Assembly: GCF_003382565.3 (NCBI RefSeq)
Contig: NZ_CP086253.1
Coordinates: 3,224,001-3,288,000 of the forward strand
Origin: Pectobacterium aquaticum
GTDB lineage: Bacteria > Pseudomonadota > Gammaproteobacteria > Enterobacterales > Enterobacteriaceae
Reading direction: 5' to 3'
DNA length: 64,000 nt
The notes beneath the pieces were generated by a model, which was given only the letters and a program-made list of their open reading frames with translations, searched no databases and was not told the origin of the DNA. The position numbers and the translations under genes were made by a program. This document shows, one piece after another, positions 54,550 to 63,984 of this stretch (the first letter of the stretch is position 1; each line of letters opens with the position of its first letter).

Positions 54550-55824
54550 ATGCAACAAAATCTCGCGCTGTGGCTGAGAGAAGCTGGAATAGAACACGCT
54601 AGCATCATTGCGTTACTGATTGTTCTTGGGTTGATATTGCTCATTTCTGCCGTCATCCACCTGATTTTTCATCAGGTGGTGCTGAAAAGAATGGTACTGC
54701 GTTCACTCAATAAGCCCGGAAAAACCGAGGGGCACGGGTGGAAACAGGCGCTGACGCAACACAACTTGTTTAACCGGCTGGCCTTCTTGCTACAAGGGGT
54801 GATCCTGAATATTCAGGTCTTTGTGTGGCTTCCCTCGCAGAGTGAAACCCGTGAAGCACTCATCATCTGTTCCCAAGTGTGGATCATGGTTTTTGCGCTG
54901 CTGTCCCTATTCTCGCTCCTCGATGTTCTGCTCAACGTTTCCGCCCGAACCAAAGTCGCGGCCCAATTACCGCTGCGCGGTATCTTCCAGAGTCTGAAAC
55001 TGATCGCCACCATTGTTATCAGCATTATGGTGGTGTCACTGCTCATCGGGAAATCGCCGCTGATTCTGATTAGTGGGTTAGGCGCAATGGCCGCCGTCCT
55101 GATGTTAGTGTTCAAAGATCCGATTATGGGATTGGTCGCGGGCATCCAACTCTCCGCCAACGACATGTTAACGCTGGGAGACTGGCTCGAAATGCCCAAG
55201 TACGGCGCTGACGGGGCCGTTATCGATATCGGGCTGACAACGGTAAAAGTGAGAAACTGGGATAATACCGTCACCACCATTCCCACCTACGCGTTAGTAT
55301 CGGATTCTTTTAAGAACTGGCGTTCGATGTCGGAATCAGGGGGCAGACGCATCAAGCGCAGTATCAATATCGATACCACCAGCGTGCATTTTATGACGGA
55401 AGACGAGCAGGCGCGATTGCTGCGCAGCAAGCTGCTGTCGCCTTATATTCAGAACAAGAAGAGTGAACTGGAGCAACATAATGCACAGTCCGACTCCGAC
55501 CTGACATCACCGCTGAACGGCCGTCGTCTGACGAATTTAGGCACGTTCCGCGCCTACCTTCAGGTATATCTGCGCACCCATCCGGGTATTCATAAAGGGA
55601 TGACGCTGATGGTGCGGCAGCTTGCGCCAACGTCAGAAGGGGTACCGCTGGAAATTTATGCGTTCACCAACACGACCGCCTGGGTCGATTATGAAAGCAT
55701 TCAGTCTGACATTTTCGACCATATCTTTGCGATCTTACCGGAGTTCGATCTCCGTATTCATCAAATCCCAACCGGCCACGATATGCGGGTCATGACCCAG
55801 CAAATGACGGCCCCGAAAGCGTAA
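54550..55824 (+). CDS. ybdG: Mechanosensitive channel, MscS family YbdG
   Basis: The start at 54550 has a strong AAAGGAGA site; an earlier start 14 codons upstream is less likely. The 424-residue protein has five N-terminal membrane helices, then the pore helix and beta domain LISGLGAMAAVLMLVFKDPIMGLVAGIQLSANDM and DWLEMPKYGADGAVIDIGLTTVKVRNWDN, conserved in YbdG. YbdG gives the MscM activity that relieves mild osmotic downshock. The C-terminus ends TQQMTAPKA. Confidence 0.93.
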   Translation: MQQNLALWLREAGIEHASIIALLIVLGLILLISAVIHLIFHQVVLKRMVLRSLNKPGKTEGHGWKQALTQHNLFNRLAFLLQGVILNIQVFVWLPSQSETREALIICSQVWIMVFALLSLFSLLDVLLNVSARTKVAAQLPLRGIFQSLKLIATIVISIMVVSLLIGKSPLILISGLGAMAAVLMLVFKDPIMGLVAGIQLSANDMLTLGDWLEMPKYGADGAVIDIGLTTVKVRNWDNTVTTIPTYALVSDSFKNWRSMSESGGRRIKRSINIDTTSVHFMTEDEQARLLRSKLLSPYIQNKKSELEQHNAQSDSDLTSPLNGRRLTNLGTFRAYLQVYLRTHPGIHKGMTLMVRQLAPTSEGVPLEIYAFTNTTAWVDYESIQSDIFDHIFAILPEFDLRIHQIPTGHDMRVMTQQMTAPKA

Positions 55825-56033
55825 TATCTCATGCAAAAGAACGAAAGCGGCTGACAAACCTATTTACCGAATGAAAACGGGTGTGACGGTATAGAAGAGT
55901 AAAGCGTTTGCGCCAGGGATGGCGCAAGCCGAGCGTACATGGACGTATTCACAGCGTCTTTACGATCTATCCGTTACTCCCGCTCTGCGGACTTTGTCAG
56001 CAACCTCGCTTATTCTGATAGCAAGCGACTAGC

Positions 56034-57410
56034 TTAATTCTGTGCCGCTACCGCGTTCTGACGCTTCTTCTTCCAGACATAGCCCACTAAAAGCAGCAAT
56101 ATCCAGATGATGCCGACATACAGCGACACGCGCGTGTCTGGGAAGTAGCCAATCAAACCAATGATGAAGAACAGGAAGACAATGCCGAAAACGGAGGTCA
56201 CGATGCCGCCGCGCAGTGGGAACGCCAGCGCCTTCACTTCATCCGGGCTCAGACGACGGCGGAATGCGATCTGAGAAAACAGAATCATGATCCACACCCA
56301 CACCGTCGCAAACGTTGCCAGTGAAGCAATCACTAGGAAAACTTTGCCAGGCATAATGTAGTTCAGGTACACCGCCACCAGCAGCGCCATCATCATCACC
56401 ACCACCGTGACCCACGGAATACCGTGTTTGGAAATACGGCTAAACACCTTCGGCGCATGCCCCTGCTCCGCCATCCCGTGCAGCATACGGCCTACGCCGA
56501 AGACATCACTGTTAATCGCCGACAGCGACGCAGTAATCACGACAAAGTTCAGGATGCCTGCCGCCGCCGTAATGCCCATATGTTGGAATGTCAGCACAAA
56601 CGGACTGCCGTTAGTACCAACCTGATTCCACGGGTAAATCGACATAATCACGAACAGTGTACCGACATAGAACACCAGAATACGCCACGGCACAGAGTTA
56701 ATCGCGCGAGGGATAGACTTCTGCGGATCTTTGGCCTCACCTGCGGTAATCCCGATGATCTCCACGCCACCGTACGCAAACATCACCAGTTGCAGCGAGA
56801 GAATCATCCCCATCACACCGTTACTGAAGAACCCGCCATTGCTCCAGAGGTTGTGGATACCGGTGGGTTCGCCCCCGTTGCCAATACCCCAGATGATGAT
56901 GCCGATCCCAGCTGCGATCATGATGATAATGGTGGCGACTTTGAAGAAAGAGAGCCAAAACTCCAGTTCACCAAAGGCTTTCACATTCATCAGGTTAATG
57001 GCACCGATGATAAGCACTACGCTCAGAACCCACACCCAGTGCGGCACGGCAGGGAACCAGACGCCCATGTAGATGCCAAACGCGGTCACATCGGCAATGG
57101 CGACAATCAGCATCTCAAAGCAGTAGGTCCAGCCGGTGATATACCCCGCTAATGGCCCGAGATAATCCTGCGCATAGCGGGAAAACGAGCTGGACTGCGG
57201 GTTGTGCACCGACATTTCGCCCAGTGCGCGCATGATGATATACGCGACGACCCCACCGATCAGATAAGCCAGTAACACACTGGGGCCAGCCATTTGGATC
57301 GCACTCGCGGAACCATAAAACAGACCGGTTCCGATCGCCGAGCCAAGGGCGATAAAGCGGATATGCCGCGTGCTTAACCCACGCTTGAGCTTGGAGGATG
57401 GTTGTTCCAT
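56034..57410 (-). CDS. proY: Amino-acid permease ProY (cryptic proline transporter)
   Basis: The 458-residue APC-family transporter begins LKRGLSTRHIRFIALGSAIGTGLFYGS, the substrate-helix consensus, and has 12 membrane helices with FAYGGVEIIGITAGEAKDPQKSIPRAIN. It is very close to E. coli ProY, including the region AINSDVFGVGRMLHGMAEQGHAPK. It lies directly downstream of brnQ, with a terminator between, as in E. coli (brnQ-proY). Confidence 0.94.
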   Translation of the reverse strand: MEQPSSKLKRGLSTRHIRFIALGSAIGTGLFYGSASAIQMAGPSVLLAYLIGGVVAYIIMRALGEMSVHNPQSSSFSRYAQDYLGPLAGYITGWTYCFEMLIVAIADVTAFGIYMGVWFPAVPHWVWVLSVVLIIGAINLMNVKAFGELEFWLSFFKVATIIIMIAAGIGIIIWGIGNGGEPTGIHNLWSNGGFFSNGVMGMILSLQLVMFAYGGVEIIGITAGEAKDPQKSIPRAINSVPWRILVFYVGTLFVIMSIYPWNQVGTNGSPFVLTFQHMGITAAAGILNFVVITASLSAINSDVFGVGRMLHGMAEQGHAPKVFSRISKHGIPWVTVVVMMMALLVAVYLNYIMPGKVFLVIASLATFATVWVWIMILFSQIAFRRRLSPDEVKALAFPLRGGIVTSVFGIVFLFFIIGLIGYFPDTRVSLYVGIIWILLLLVGYVWKKKRQNAVAAQN

Positions 57411-57447
57411 TGATAAGCAACCCTGTCTTATATAAAGAAAAACATTA

Positions 57448-57480
57448 CAAAAAGAAAAACCACAGGCAAAGACCTGTGGT
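57448..57480 (-). terminator. Intrinsic terminator after brnQ
   Basis: On the minus strand ACCACAGG-TCTTTG-CCTGTGGT is followed by TTTTCTTTTTG. It lies 72 bases after brnQ and reduces read-through into proY. Confidence 0.88.
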
Positions 57481-57551
57481 GCAGAAACCCAACGTTGTGC
57501 TGGAGCAGTACGCTATCCCTACCGCCCCAGTGCAATCAGGCATGAACGATA

Positions 57552-58871
57552 TTATTGGTGTACCGTAACTTCCTGACGACCACAAAGTCTGTCGTAAATC
57601 ACCGCAACCAATAAAATCAGCAGTGACGGTGGCAACCAGGCCAACCCTTGCTCGCTCAGCGGCAAGTTGAGGCTCCACTCTGGCAACAGCGTTTTGAAGG
57701 CCGACGATTTTATACCATCAATCATGCCAAATAACAGACTGACTAACATGACGGGGGCCACAATACGTGAAGCGCTATTCCACCAACGCAGCGTAAAGCT
57801 CAATAAAACTAGAATGATACACGGTGGATAAATCGCCGTCAGCACGGGAATGGAAAGTTGAATCAGATGGCTCAGGCCCAGATTAGACACCACCATCGAG
57901 AACGATCCCAGCACAAACACCAGCGTGCGGTAAGACAACGGCAGGTATTGTGCAAAGAATTCAGCACAGGCACAGGTCAGCCCCACCGCCGTCACCAAAC
58001 ACGCGATGAAGATTAACAACGCCAGAAAGCTGCTTCCCATATTGCCAAACGAATGTTGCACATAGGCATGGAGAATTTCAGCACCGTTCTGCGCCTGCGG
58101 TACCAGTTCACCGCTGACGGAACCGAGCTGGAACAGGCTCAAATAGACTAATGTCAGGCCAACACCAGCAATTAATCCCGCCCACATGGTGTAGCGCGTC
58201 AGCAGTACGGCGCTGGTCACCCCACGCGAGCGAGCCGCATTCACGATCACGATGCCAAAGACCATTGCGCCGAGCGTATCCATCGTCAGATAGCCGTTAA
58301 CAAAACCATTAGAGAACGGCAGTTGCTCATACGTTTCTGTCGCGGGAATAGGCGAACCGGCAGGCCACAGCACCGCCGCAATACCCAGTACTGCCAGAGC
58401 AATGATCTTCAACGGTGCCAGCACATGGCCGACCGTATCCAGCAGTTTGCCGGGATACAGGGAAATCGCGATCACAATAGCAAAATAAATCAGGCTATAA
58501 ATCAGCAGCGGAGAGGCTCCGTTGCCGACTAAAGGCGCCAGACCGACTTCAAACGAGACGGTTGCCGTGCGCGGCGTTGCGAACAGTGGCCCAACAGCCA
58601 GATAGCACACGGTCGCCAGAACCACACCGGCCTTTTTACCAATCGGCGAACTCAGCGCGTCAACGCCACCGCCAACCCGGGCAAGGGCGATCACGGTCAA
58701 CACCGGTAGGCCAACTGCTGTCAGCAGAAAGCCGAGCGCTGCAGTCCAAACGTGCTCTCCGGCCTGCAATCCCACCATCGGCGGGAAAATAATATTTCCT
58801 GCCCCCACGAACAAAGCAAAGGTCATAAAACCTAATGCCACGATATCTTTGGAAGTTAAACGATGACTCAT
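57552..58871 (-). CDS. brnQ: Branched-chain amino acid transport protein BrnQ
   Basis: The 439-residue LIVCS-family carrier imports leucine, valine and isoleucine with sodium. It starts LTSKDIVALGFMTFALFVGAGNIIFPPMVGLQAGE, the family signature, and has about 12 membrane helices with GYLTMDTLGAMVFGIVIVNAARSRGV. Length equals E. coli BrnQ. It lies between proY and the phoBR region. Confidence 0.95.
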   Translation of the reverse strand: MSHRLTSKDIVALGFMTFALFVGAGNIIFPPMVGLQAGEHVWTAALGFLLTAVGLPVLTVIALARVGGGVDALSSPIGKKAGVVLATVCYLAVGPLFATPRTATVSFEVGLAPLVGNGASPLLIYSLIYFAIVIAISLYPGKLLDTVGHVLAPLKIIALAVLGIAAVLWPAGSPIPATETYEQLPFSNGFVNGYLTMDTLGAMVFGIVIVNAARSRGVTSAVLLTRYTMWAGLIAGVGLTLVYLSLFQLGSVSGELVPQAQNGAEILHAYVQHSFGNMGSSFLALLIFIACLVTAVGLTCACAEFFAQYLPLSYRTLVFVLGSFSMVVSNLGLSHLIQLSIPVLTAIYPPCIILVLLSFTLRWWNSASRIVAPVMLVSLLFGMIDGIKSSAFKTLLPEWSLNLPLSEQGLAWLPPSLLILLVAVIYDRLCGRQEVTVHQ

Positions 58872-59278
58872 AGTTATGTTGTGTTGCCTGTATCAAATCG
58901 ATAAAAGAAAACGGTGTCGTTTATCGCCGCCAGAAAACATTCGCAAACGGGTAACCCGAAGAATGAGCCAACGCTCTGACGACGCGAAAGATGGCGAGCA
59001 TAGAGGAGTTATTTTTTGCACAGCCATATTGGGTGCTAAGTAAAACGTTTATAGCGTAAAAAGACAAGCAGAGATCCAAAAACCAGAGCATCAAGCCTAA
59101 CTATGCCAAAAAATAAGAATATAAATTGGTTTATCCTGATTTGAATAACACATGATTTGCGCATTTATCGATATTTCATTGCAATAAAACTGACAAAAAC
59201 CGGCATAAAATGCGCTGTTCGATCATAAAAAAACATATTTCACAAAATCGTCGCGAACGGAAAGCTGGATAACGGCCA
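58872..59278. other. Upstream region of brnQ, no gene seen
   Basis: The gap between brnQ and the methionine synthase-like gene is 476 bases. On the minus strand it must hold the brnQ promoter. A short GGGTTACCCG palindrome lies near 58951-58960, but no clear promoter, riboswitch or reading frame with a ribosome binding site was found. Confidence 0.4.
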
Positions 59279-59307
59279 CAAAAAAGGCCGGATCGTATGA
59301 TCCAGCC
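59279..59307 (-). terminator. Intrinsic terminator after the methionine synthase-like gene
   Basis: On the minus strand GGCTGGATC-ATAC-GATCCGGCC (nine pairs, one wobble) runs into TTTTTTGTG. A second perfect palindrome, GAGATAGCGCTATCTC (59325-59340), lies between it and the stop codon. Confidence 0.9.
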
Positions 59308-59347
59308 TCTGTATATCTGTTGCAGAGATAGCGCTATCTCATCGGTA

Positions 59348-60454
59348 TCACCACACGCGATTGGCGATATCCACAACAAGTTTAAGCTTATTCCACTGCT
59401 GCTCTTCCGTCAGGCTGTTGCCCTCTTCCGTTGAAGCAAAGCCACACTGCGGGCTCAGGCAAATTTGGTTGAGATTGACATATTTTGCCGCTTCCGCGAT
59501 ACGCGCCTGCACGACTTCAGCCTCTTCCAGTTCACCGTTCTTCGTGGTGATCAGCCCCAGCACCACCTGCTGATGGCCTGGCTTCACAAAACGCAGCGGC
59601 TCAAACCCACCCGCTCTCTCGGTATCATACTCCAGGAAGAATGCATCAACATTCACTTCACCGAACAGAATTTCTGCCACGGGCTCGTACCCGCCTTCAG
59701 AAATCCAGGTCGAACGGAAATTACCGCGACAAACGTGTAAACCGATCACCAGATCCGCAGGCTTATCAGCCAGCGCTTTGTTAAGCACATCAGCATAGGT
59801 TCGTGCCAGCTGTGCCGGATCTTCACCACGTTCACGAATCTGGCGTTTTTGATCGTCAGAGCACAGGTAGGCCCACACGGTGTCATCCAGTTGCAGGAAG
59901 CGGCAACCTGCATCATAAAATGCGTGGATCGCATCGCGCCAGGTTTGCGCTAGATCGTCGAAATAGTCAGCCAGATCGGGATAAACCGTCGCATCAATCG
60001 CTTTTCGTCCACCACGGAAATGCATCACGCTAGGACTTGGAATCGTCATTTTCGCGACGGCATCGCCAGAAATGCTGTTCAGGTAACGGAAATGATCGAG
60101 CATCGGATGCTGGGGATTGAAACTCACTTTATCCACAACGCGAATCGCATGGGATTTGGTCTGAATCCCGTTAAATTGAATACCGTGATCGGCTTCGTAG
60201 CGCTCCACGCCGTGCAAATCGGCAAAGAAGTCGAAATGCCACCAGGCACGACGTAGTTCACCATCCGTCACAACCTGCAAGCCCGCTTCACGCTGCTTTT
60301 CTACTACTCGCAGAATCTCACGATCTTCAATGCTACGCAGCGCAGCATCATCAATCTCGCCTGCCTGATGCTGAAGACGTGCTTCCTTAATCGCTGCCGG
60401 ACGCAAGAAACTGCCGACGGTATCGGCACGGAAAGGGGATAAGGTATTCGCCAT
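59348..60454 (-). CDS. Cobalamin-independent methionine synthase-like protein (single-domain MetE family)
   Basis: The start at 60454 (MANTLSPFRADTVGSFLRP) has AGGAG upstream. The 368-residue protein matches the catalytic C-terminal half of MetE: the zinc ligands are His240 and Cys242 (GLHVCRGN), Glu275 (FFLEYD) and Cys337 (SPQCGF), and the homocysteine/folate parts are DTVGSFLRP and QLDDTVWAYL. It resembles Bacillus YxjG/YxjH. It should transfer a methyl group to homocysteine, but the methyl donor of these short enzymes may differ from that of MetE. Two MetJ boxes upstream support a role in methionine metabolism. Confidence 0.85.
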   Translation of the reverse strand: MANTLSPFRADTVGSFLRPAAIKEARLQHQAGEIDDAALRSIEDREILRVVEKQREAGLQVVTDGELRRAWWHFDFFADLHGVERYEADHGIQFNGIQTKSHAIRVVDKVSFNPQHPMLDHFRYLNSISGDAVAKMTIPSPSVMHFRGGRKAIDATVYPDLADYFDDLAQTWRDAIHAFYDAGCRFLQLDDTVWAYLCSDDQKRQIRERGEDPAQLARTYADVLNKALADKPADLVIGLHVCRGNFRSTWISEGGYEPVAEILFGEVNVDAFFLEYDTERAGGFEPLRFVKPGHQQVVLGLITTKNGELEEAEVVQARIAEAAKYVNLNQICLSPQCGFASTEEGNSLTEEQQWNKLKLVVDIANRVW

Positions 60455-60564
60455 ATGTCGCTCCTGACATGTTGCCAGCACCGCTCTTCGGGAAAGAAGT
60501 GTACTGACAGATAGTTTCAGTATGAAATATTTGCCCAGAGGGATAGTTACATTTAATCTTATTT

Positions 60565-60580
60565 AGCCATCTGGACGTCT
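60565..60580. promoter_or_regulatory. Tandem MetJ met boxes
   Basis: AGCCATCT and GGACGTCT lie side by side and match the met box AGACGTCT at 6 of 8 and 7 of 8 positions. Two adjacent boxes are the minimum MetJ operator. They are about 111 bases upstream of the methionine synthase-like start on the minus strand. Confidence 0.7.
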
Positions 60581-60629
60581 AACTTTAAAGCTATCCTGTC
60601 ACGTAGCGAATCACAGGGCAATAGAAGAA

Positions 60630-60668
60630 TTTTCACGTCACATGAAGAAAGTTCATATGACGTGAAAA
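60630..60668. terminator. 17-pair hairpin after the pstS-like gene
   Basis: TTTTCACGTCACATGAA (60630-60646) and TTCATATGACGTGAAAA (60652-60668) pair with one wobble around a five-base loop. It follows phoB-phoR-pstS-like by 29 bases; on the minus strand TTCTTCTATT follows. Probably terminator of that operon, with the shape to work in both directions. Confidence 0.75.
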
Positions 60669-60696
60669 CATCACAAATTCGTCGTGGAAAGAGGAA

Positions 60697-61635
60697 TTAT
60701 TGCGGCAGGCCAATCTGCTGACGCGCCTGACGACGCGTTTCTTCCGGCAGCGGTAAATAACCATCCTGATTCACCAGCGACTGCCCCGTTTCGGACAGCA
60801 CACGATCTAAAAATGCCGCCGTCAGCGCTTCCAGCGGTTGGCTGGGCGCTTTGTTTACATAGATATAGAGATAGCGGGTGTAGGGATACAAACCGCTGCG
60901 GATATTTTCAGTCGAGGGGTAGATGTAGTCGGTGCCCTGTGCGGCTAACGGCAGCATTCTCACACCGCTGGTACGAAACCCCACGCTGGCATAGCCGATG
61001 GCATCGGTTGACGCCGCAACGGCCTGCACAACGGACGCCGAACCCGGCAATTCATTAACCTGAGGAAGGAAATCGCCACGGCATAGCGCCTTTTGCTTAA
61101 AGAACCCATAGGTTCCCGACGCAGAGTTTCGCCCATAGCGCAGTAGCGTGCGTTTTTCCCAACTGCCATGCAGGCCAAGATCGCCCCACTGTTTTATCGG
61201 CTGGTGGTTACCGCAGCGCTGCGTAATCGAAAAGATGGCGTCCAACTGCGACAAGTTCAGCCCAGGCAGTGGGTTATCCTGATTGACCAGCACGACCAGC
61301 GCATCCAGTGCCACCGGCACCGCCAGCGGCGGGTAACCATAATGCTGGACGAACGCCTCAATTTCGCTGGCCTTCATCGCTCTGCTCATCGGCCCAAGCT
61401 GCGCGGCTCCCGATGCCAGAGACGTCGGCGCAGAGGACGAGCCGGCGGCCTGAATCTGTAAATTCACGTTCGGGTAATGCTGGCTGAAATCCGCCGCCCA
61501 AAAGGCCATCAGGTTAGCCAGCGTATCCGACCCCGCGCTGGAGAGATTGCCCGCCAGCATCTGACGAGGCTGTGCGGAGCACAACGCACTGAGCAGTAGT
61601 AAAAAAGCGCTCGCAATACGAGTGGCGGAGATCAT
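60697..61635 (-). CDS. PstS-family phosphate-binding periplasmic protein
   Basis: The 312-residue precursor has a signal peptide (MISATRIASAFLLLLSALCSA). The mature part is a two-lobe PBP-like domain with the PstS patterns SAGSDTLANLMAFW, AGSSSAPTSLASGAAQLGPMSR and RNSASGTYGFF. It is 15 bases behind phoR, so it probably belongs to the phoB-phoR operon. It differs from the canonical PstS of the pstSCAB operon, being shorter and more divergent, and no pst genes are nearby. It may be a phosphate sensor or a second binding protein; function is inferred. Confidence 0.82.
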   Translation of the reverse strand: MISATRIASAFLLLLSALCSAQPRQMLAGNLSSAGSDTLANLMAFWAADFSQHYPNVNLQIQAAGSSSAPTSLASGAAQLGPMSRAMKASEIEAFVQHYGYPPLAVPVALDALVVLVNQDNPLPGLNLSQLDAIFSITQRCGNHQPIKQWGDLGLHGSWEKRTLLRYGRNSASGTYGFFKQKALCRGDFLPQVNELPGSASVVQAVAASTDAIGYASVGFRTSGVRMLPLAAQGTDYIYPSTENIRSGLYPYTRYLYIYVNKAPSQPLEALTAAFLDRVLSETGQSLVNQDGYLPLPEETRRQARQQIGLPQ

Positions 61636-61650
61636 GGATAGCGTTTTCCG

Positions 61651-62973
61651 TCAGGCTGAAGGTTTCACCGTATTTTCAGCCAGAGAGGCAGGGACAATCA
61701 ACCGATTCGGCAACGTAAAGACGAAACGTGAGCCCAGCCCATCCTCACTCATGATCTCCAGACGAGAATCATGATGGCTGAGCGCATGCTTAACAATCGC
61801 CAGCCCCAGCCCGCTGCCGCCCGTTTGTCGTGAGCGCGCCTTATCCACCCGATAAAAGCGTTCCGTCAGACGCGGCAAGTGCTCGGCCGCAATGCCCGGC
61901 CCGTTATCGCTGACCTGAAATTGCGCGCCCTGTGGGATCTTCTGCCAGCAAACTTCGATACGCGTTCCCGCTGGGGTATGGTTGACTGCGTTATACACCA
62001 GATTGGATACCGCGCTGCGCAGCTGTTCTTCATTACCAAACACGCGGAGGCTTTCATTCACACGAAAGACGATCTCATGACGCCCCTGACTCAGCGTCTG
62101 CGCTTCACGCTGCAATACGCGCAGCATCAACGGGATATCAACCTTTTCATTCAAATCGATTGCCGTCGCCGCCTCAATACGGGACAGGGTCAGCAGCTGT
62201 TTGACCAGCCCGTCCATGCGTCGGGTCTGCTCCTGCATGGTATTCAACGCTTTTCCGCGTAACGCCGCATCCAGCGTTTCTTCCTGCATCATTTCCAGAT
62301 AGCCCTGCAACACCGTCAGCGGCGTACGCAGTTCATGGCTCACGTTGGCAAAAAAGTTACGTCTGGCGCCTTCAAGCTGGTGCATTTGCGTAATATCACG
62401 CGCCACCATCAATAGCTGGCCTTCGGAATAGGGCATCACGCGGAATTCAACATGGTGGGAATTATTCAACTGCAGCGTGAGAGGACGGCTAAAATCCTGT
62501 CCTTTCATGTAATTCGTGAATTCGGGATAGCGCAATAAGTTGAGGATATTCTGACCGTTATCTTCCGGCCAGCGAAAACTCAGCAGGTGCTGCGCCAGAT
62601 GATTACACCAGAAGATCGTTCCTTCTTCGGTGGTGATCACCACGGCATCAGGTAAGGATTCGGCACCGCTGCGAAACCGTTTGATCAGGAGCGCCAGCTC
62701 ACGGCGTCGGCGTCGATTACGCAACTGCATCTGATAGAGCCCGTAAAACAGCGGTTCCCAACTCCAGCGGCCGGGCGGCGGCGTCATGCTGCGGTCAACC
62801 CACAGCCAATACGAGAGTTTTAGCTGGTTATAAAAATTCCAGCACAGTAAGCCTAATACGGCGACCAGCAGAAACCAGGGCAGATAGCCAAAAATCAGCC
62901 CCAGCAGTAAAGCGGGCAAACAAAAAAAAGCCAGCTCCAATGCCAGCCTTTTCCAGGATAAACGTTCTAGCAC
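61651..62973 (-). CDS. phoR: Phosphate regulon sensor histidine kinase PhoR
   Basis: The 440-residue kinase has two N-terminal membrane helices (ALELAFFCLPALLLGLIFGY, then FLLVAVLGLLCWNF), a PAS domain (ADAVVITTEEGTIFWCNHLAQ), the phosphoacceptor His213 in FFANVSHELRTPLTVLQGY, and an ATP-binding domain with VSDNGPGI and GGSGLGLAIVKH. It phosphorylates PhoB when phosphate is low. It lies 27 bases behind phoB. Confidence 0.97.
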   Translation of the reverse strand: MLERLSWKRLALELAFFCLPALLLGLIFGYLPWFLLVAVLGLLCWNFYNQLKLSYWLWVDRSMTPPPGRWSWEPLFYGLYQMQLRNRRRRRELALLIKRFRSGAESLPDAVVITTEEGTIFWCNHLAQHLLSFRWPEDNGQNILNLLRYPEFTNYMKGQDFSRPLTLQLNNSHHVEFRVMPYSEGQLLMVARDITQMHQLEGARRNFFANVSHELRTPLTVLQGYLEMMQEETLDAALRGKALNTMQEQTRRMDGLVKQLLTLSRIEAATAIDLNEKVDIPLMLRVLQREAQTLSQGRHEIVFRVNESLRVFGNEEQLRSAVSNLVYNAVNHTPAGTRIEVCWQKIPQGAQFQVSDNGPGIAAEHLPRLTERFYRVDKARSRQTGGSGLGLAIVKHALSHHDSRLEIMSEDGLGSRFVFTLPNRLIVPASLAENTVKPSA

Positions 62974-63000
62974 GTTAATATTTCTCCGGTTACGATCACC

Positions 63001-63690
63001 TCAGTAACGCGTTGAAAAACGGTAGCCCGTTCCCCGAACGGTTTGCACCATTTTGTCATGTCCACTGGTTTCCAGCGCTTTACGCAAGCGACGAATATGG
63101 ACGTCGACAGTACGATCCTCAACATAAACGTTAGTGCCCCAAACGTGATTCAGCAACTGTTCCCGGCTATAAACACGTTCAGGATGCGTCATAAAGAAAT
63201 GCAGCAGTTTAAATTCCGTCGGCCCCATGTCCAACGCATGCTCCTCGGTCGTCACGCGATGTGAGGAAGGATCGAGGTTCAGGCCACGCATTTCAATCAC
63301 TTCTTCCACCGCCATCGGTGAAATTCGGCGCATGACGGCTTTGATACGCGCCACTAATTCTTTGGGTGAGAACGGTTTGGTAATGTAATCATCCGCCCCC
63401 ACTTCAAGCCCACGCACGCGGTCTTCTTCTTCGCCACGCGCGGTCAACATCATCACCGGGATATCACGCGTCAGCGCCTCGCGCTTCATATGCTTGATGA
63501 ATTGCAGGCCCGACCCGCCTGGCAGCATCCAGTCCAATAACACCAGTTCCGGGAATGGCTCCGACAGTTGCGTCACCGCGCTGTCATAGTCTTCAGCTTC
63601 AACGGGTTGATAACCATTTTGTTCCAGTACAAAGCAGACCATTTCACGAATTGGTGCTTCATCTTCCACGACTAATATGCGTTTTGCCAT
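63001..63690 (-). CDS. phoB: Phosphate regulon response regulator PhoB
   Basis: The 229-residue OmpR-family regulator has the receiver domain with phospho-Asp53 (LVLLDWMLPGG), the acidic pocket VVEDEA and Lys in DYITKPFSPKELVARI, and a C-terminal winged helix (LHFFMTHPERVYSREQLLNHVWG, VDVHIRRLRKAL). It activates the pho regulon from Pho boxes. A Pho box upstream gives autoregulation. Length equals E. coli PhoB. Confidence 0.98.
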   Translation of the reverse strand: MAKRILVVEDEAPIREMVCFVLEQNGYQPVEAEDYDSAVTQLSEPFPELVLLDWMLPGGSGLQFIKHMKREALTRDIPVMMLTARGEEEDRVRGLEVGADDYITKPFSPKELVARIKAVMRRISPMAVEEVIEMRGLNLDPSSHRVTTEEHALDMGPTEFKLLHFFMTHPERVYSREQLLNHVWGTNVYVEDRTVDVHIRRLRKALETSGHDKMVQTVRGTGYRFSTRY

Positions 63691-63742
63691 TGTTAATCCT
63701 GTCGTTAATCATCGTCGCTGTTAGCAAGCGGAGGCATTATGC

Positions 63743-63770
63743 GTCAGTTTTATGACAGATTTATGAAAAG
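63743..63770 (-). promoter_or_regulatory. Pho box of phoB
   Basis: On the minus strand CTTTTCATAAA, TCTGTCATAAA and the start of ACTGACGCATA form direct 11-bp units with the CTGTCAT core, nearly identical to the E. coli phoB Pho box. The first unit lies about 80 bases before the phoB start. Confidence 0.9.
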
Positions 63771-63984
63771 CACACGGACCGCTCTGCACGATTGTTACAA
63801 CGCGTACATCCGATTTTTCGAGTCACTTTCCAAAAGCCTGATTCCACCGCGACAGCCGCCATCCCTGCTATATATAATCATGGCATTACGATGACAAAGC
63901 ACCATGGCGACGACACACCCTTTCACATAATAAATAATGACAACGTTATCCACCGCAACGCGGCATGAATATCGAGAGAGCACG

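Noticed and set aside
58921..59001. A 26-codon minus-strand frame (MLAIFRVVRALAHSS...) upstream of brnQ, considered as an attenuator leader peptide
   Set aside because: No ribosome binding site, no run of Leu, Ile or Val codons, and no terminator-antiterminator pair seen.
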